Source of the DNA: Ruminococcus sp. AF41-9
Lineage (GTDB): Bacteria > Bacillota > Clostridia > Lachnospirales > Lachnospiraceae
Direction of reading: 5' to 3'
Assembly (NCBI RefSeq): GCF_003477525.1
Contig: NZ_QUDO01000030.1
Location: forward strand, 1 to 44,610
DNA: 44,610 nucleotides
Made by a program: the position numbers and the translations under genes. Numbering within the stretch: position 1 is the stretch's first letter; each line of letters begins with the position of its first letter. Of the stretch, positions 42,799 to 44,610 are shown piece after piece. The notes beneath the pieces were generated by a model, which saw only the letters and a list, made by a program, of their open reading frames with translations, was not told the origin of the DNA and ran no database searches.

Positions 42799-44523
42799 TC
42801 ACTTTTCTCCCAACACATTACAGTTTATATAAATATGAATTTCTGACATCGCTTCATTATGAATTTCATATGAAAATGCATCTTCATATATTACCTTCAG
42901 CCTCTGAACAGTTCCTCTCAAACCCAGACTGCGCTTTTCATCCGGGACTTTTCCCTCTTCCATCTCCTTGATAATATTATCCGGTATTCCCTGTCCATTG
43001 TCTATAACAGAAATATGTATCTTATCATTCTCTCTTTGGACATTTACCTGGATATATCCATATTTTTCCTGTATTCGTATTCCATGCTGAAATGAATTTT
43101 CAACCAAAGGTTGAATTGTTAATTTAGGAATTTTAAAATTTCTGCAAGTTTCATCTAATCTTACATCAAACTTAAAGCTGTCTCCAAATCGAATTTTTAA
43201 TATATCTGCATAGTCTTTTACAATTTGAATTTCCTCATTTATAGTGAGAAATTCTCTTCCGCCACTGACAGATTTCCTGTAAAACTGTCCCAGGCATCTT
43301 ATCAGTTTTGCACTTTTTTCCTTTTCATCCATCAAAATTAATGCTTCCAGAGCTTCCAATGTATTGTATAAAAAATGCGGCTTCATAAGTTCCTGCATTT
43401 CATTCATTTCCACAATACGGATTCTTTTTTGTTTTTCAATTGTATCCTGAAACAGTCGTTTTATCTCATCTGTCATTTTGTTATAACCATGGAACAATTG
43501 TCTGAATTCAGCTAAGTATGCCTTTTCCTCTATTTTTTCAAGTTCGCCCTGTTCAATGCTTTTCATTTTTTCCAGTAATGCCTGTACAGGTACTGTTAAA
43601 AAACGAGCTAATGTCAAAGAGATACAGATAATAAAGAATCCCAGTCCCATAATAAGAATAATATTAAACCGAAAAACACTGCTGAATCCATCGGTTTTTA
43701 TCATCGGGGAATAACGAATGATCTTCCATCCTTTTTCTTTATTAACAATTCCAGCAGTATAATAATTTTTTCCATTGATTCTTTGTCGATGAATAACTTC
43801 ACTTTCCGATTTTTCCAATTCCCGGACTATTTCTGAGTTTTGCATGAATTCATGAAAGTCACCCACTGAACAGATTATTTCGTTATCTTCATTTAAAATA
43901 ATGATCTTTTCATCATCAGAAGTACTACTTTTGGAAATTAAAGATCTTAGCTTTTTATTATCAATCCGAACACCAATAATACCAAGTGTACGGAATTTAT
44001 TCAAATCCTTAAAAGCTCTCACCAGCACAGAATAGTTCTGTCCATTTTGTTCTTTTGTCAGCAGTTTTGCTTTTCCATTTAGTTTTTTTATCCAATCATA
44101 TTCTGTAGAATTTTTTTCAATGGAAAAATCTGCACTTTTTCCCACGGTCAACTGCTGTTCATTCTGGTCAGTCAGCCAGACCATATCTATGCTCTCTGAA
44201 AATTGAGTAATAGAATAAATCTGACTAATCAAAAGCTGTTGTCTTTCAAAATCAGACACTATATTTCCCGTCTTCATTTGCTCCTGTACAACACGGTCAG
44301 CCAGAATTAATTTAGAATAATTATTTGCATTTTCAAAAACTGTTGTCAATGAAGAATCAATCGAATGCAACATGGCAATATTTTCCTTGCCCATAACTTC
44401 GTTTTCATATTTCTGAGAATTATGAATATAAATAATCAGATATATAAATATGCTGAGAAAAATAATACTGCCTAATGTCAGAGAAATTTTAAGACTGAGT
44501 TTTAAATCACGCTTTCTATTCAT
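42799..44523 (-). CDS. YesM-type sensor histidine kinase
   Basis: A 574-aa membrane sensor. Helix 1 (about 12-33), an extracellular dCache-like sensor (about 35-280), helix 2 (about 285-306), a HAMP region (LARFLTVPVQALLEKMKSIE), the His_kinase domain with phospho-acceptor His383 (QELMKPHFLYNTLEALEAL), and HATPase_c with PLVENSFQHGI and VIDNGQGIPDN. It pairs with the YesN-like regulator, whose gene starts one base after it. The likely signal is a xylo- or arabino-oligosaccharide, perhaps through the binding protein. GGAGATG precedes ATG 44523; 44524-44610 holds no gene. Confidence 0.93.
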   Translation of the reverse strand: MNRKRDLKLSLKISLTLGSIIFLSIFIYLIIYIHNSQKYENEVMGKENIAMLHSIDSSLTTVFENANNYSKLILADRVVQEQMKTGNIVSDFERQQLLISQIYSITQFSESIDMVWLTDQNEQQLTVGKSADFSIEKNSTEYDWIKKLNGKAKLLTKEQNGQNYSVLVRAFKDLNKFRTLGIIGVRIDNKKLRSLISKSSTSDDEKIIILNEDNEIICSVGDFHEFMQNSEIVRELEKSESEVIHRQRINGKNYYTAGIVNKEKGWKIIRYSPMIKTDGFSSVFRFNIILIMGLGFFIICISLTLARFLTVPVQALLEKMKSIEQGELEKIEEKAYLAEFRQLFHGYNKMTDEIKRLFQDTIEKQKRIRIVEMNEMQELMKPHFLYNTLEALEALILMDEKEKSAKLIRCLGQFYRKSVSGGREFLTINEEIQIVKDYADILKIRFGDSFKFDVRLDETCRNFKIPKLTIQPLVENSFQHGIRIQEKYGYIQVNVQRENDKIHISVIDNGQGIPDNIIKEMEEGKVPDEKRSLGLRGTVQRLKVIYEDAFSYEIHNEAMSEIHIYINCNVLGEK

Positions 44524-44610
44524 AAAATCATCTCCATATATACTGATAAAATTTTTATAGATTACCCTGTTCTTAATACTATTCTGTTTAAGAGTAAAGT
44601 TTTCTATATC

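Noticed and set aside
1..44610. CRISPR arrays, tRNA/rRNA genes, prophage or intact transposase genes
   Set aside because: Looked for regular spaced repeats, CCA-type tRNA ends, phage structural genes and transposase motifs; none seen apart from the relics listed.

Overview
The window looks like chromosome from a low-to-moderate GC Gram-positive gut anaerobe of the Lachnospiraceae (Clostridia; Blautia/Ruminococcus-like). This is inferred from the gene families (DUF6034 lipoprotein, DUF4179 anti-sigma, PadR plus HAAS-SEDS pair, YesM/YesN regulators, MalEFG with a long MalF N-terminus), strong AGGAGG-type ribosome sites and lipobox signal peptides. No rRNA, tRNA or CRISPR array was found. Genus and species cannot be fixed from the sequence alone. 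Almost everything is on the minus strand, so it is transcribed from right to left.

Left part (1-16.5 kb): a housekeeping and regulatory mosaic. It holds proC; a decayed NhaC-type antiporter plus deacylase pair; a MATE pump divergent from an AraC regulator; a LUD-domain protein; a DUF6034 lipoprotein behind an OmpR-type two-component system; an ECF sigma / DUF4179 anti-sigma / unknown 142-aa operon; a nuclease-like pseudogene; a PadR / HAAS-SEDS pair; and a U32-like protein with a small coiled-coil partner. Short palindromic repeats related to one 164-bp inverted-repeat element are scattered here. A probable 5' fragment of a group II intron lies next to malQ.

Middle (16.5-28.8 kb): a maltodextrin / alpha-glucan locus. 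A divergently encoded LacI regulator faces malE-malF-malG, followed by type I pullulanase, amylo-alpha-1,6-glucosidase, a GH13 neopullulanase-like enzyme and malQ. The ABC transporter would import maltodextrins, and the enzymes, none with a signal peptide, would debranch, hydrolyse and rearrange them in the cytoplasm. malF is interrupted by a single in-frame amber codon, which puts uptake in doubt.

A second MATE / AraC pair (28.9-31.1 kb), a decayed duplicate of the small coiled-coil gene (31.25-31.58 kb) and a 57-aa protein separate this from the right part.

Right part (32-44.5 kb): an arabinoxylan-oligosaccharide locus. A YesM/YesN-type two-component system precedes a solute-binding protein, two permeases, a GH51 arabinofuranosidase, a type-B carboxylesterase, an alpha/beta hydrolase and a GH3 xylosidase-like enzyme, closed by an intrinsic terminator. 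Esterases and glycosidases lack secretion signals, so imported decorated oligosaccharides would be de-esterified and hydrolysed inside the cell. No ATPase subunit is encoded with either ABC transporter; a shared MsmK-type ATPase elsewhere is likely.

The strongest oddities are the split malF, the frameshifted and truncated antiporter/deacylase pair, the palindromic element that supplies an AraC stop codon, a terminator in the leader of the DUF6034 gene next to an 11-bp direct repeat, and the orphan third gene of the ECF operon. I did not see a clearly novel defence or biosynthetic system.
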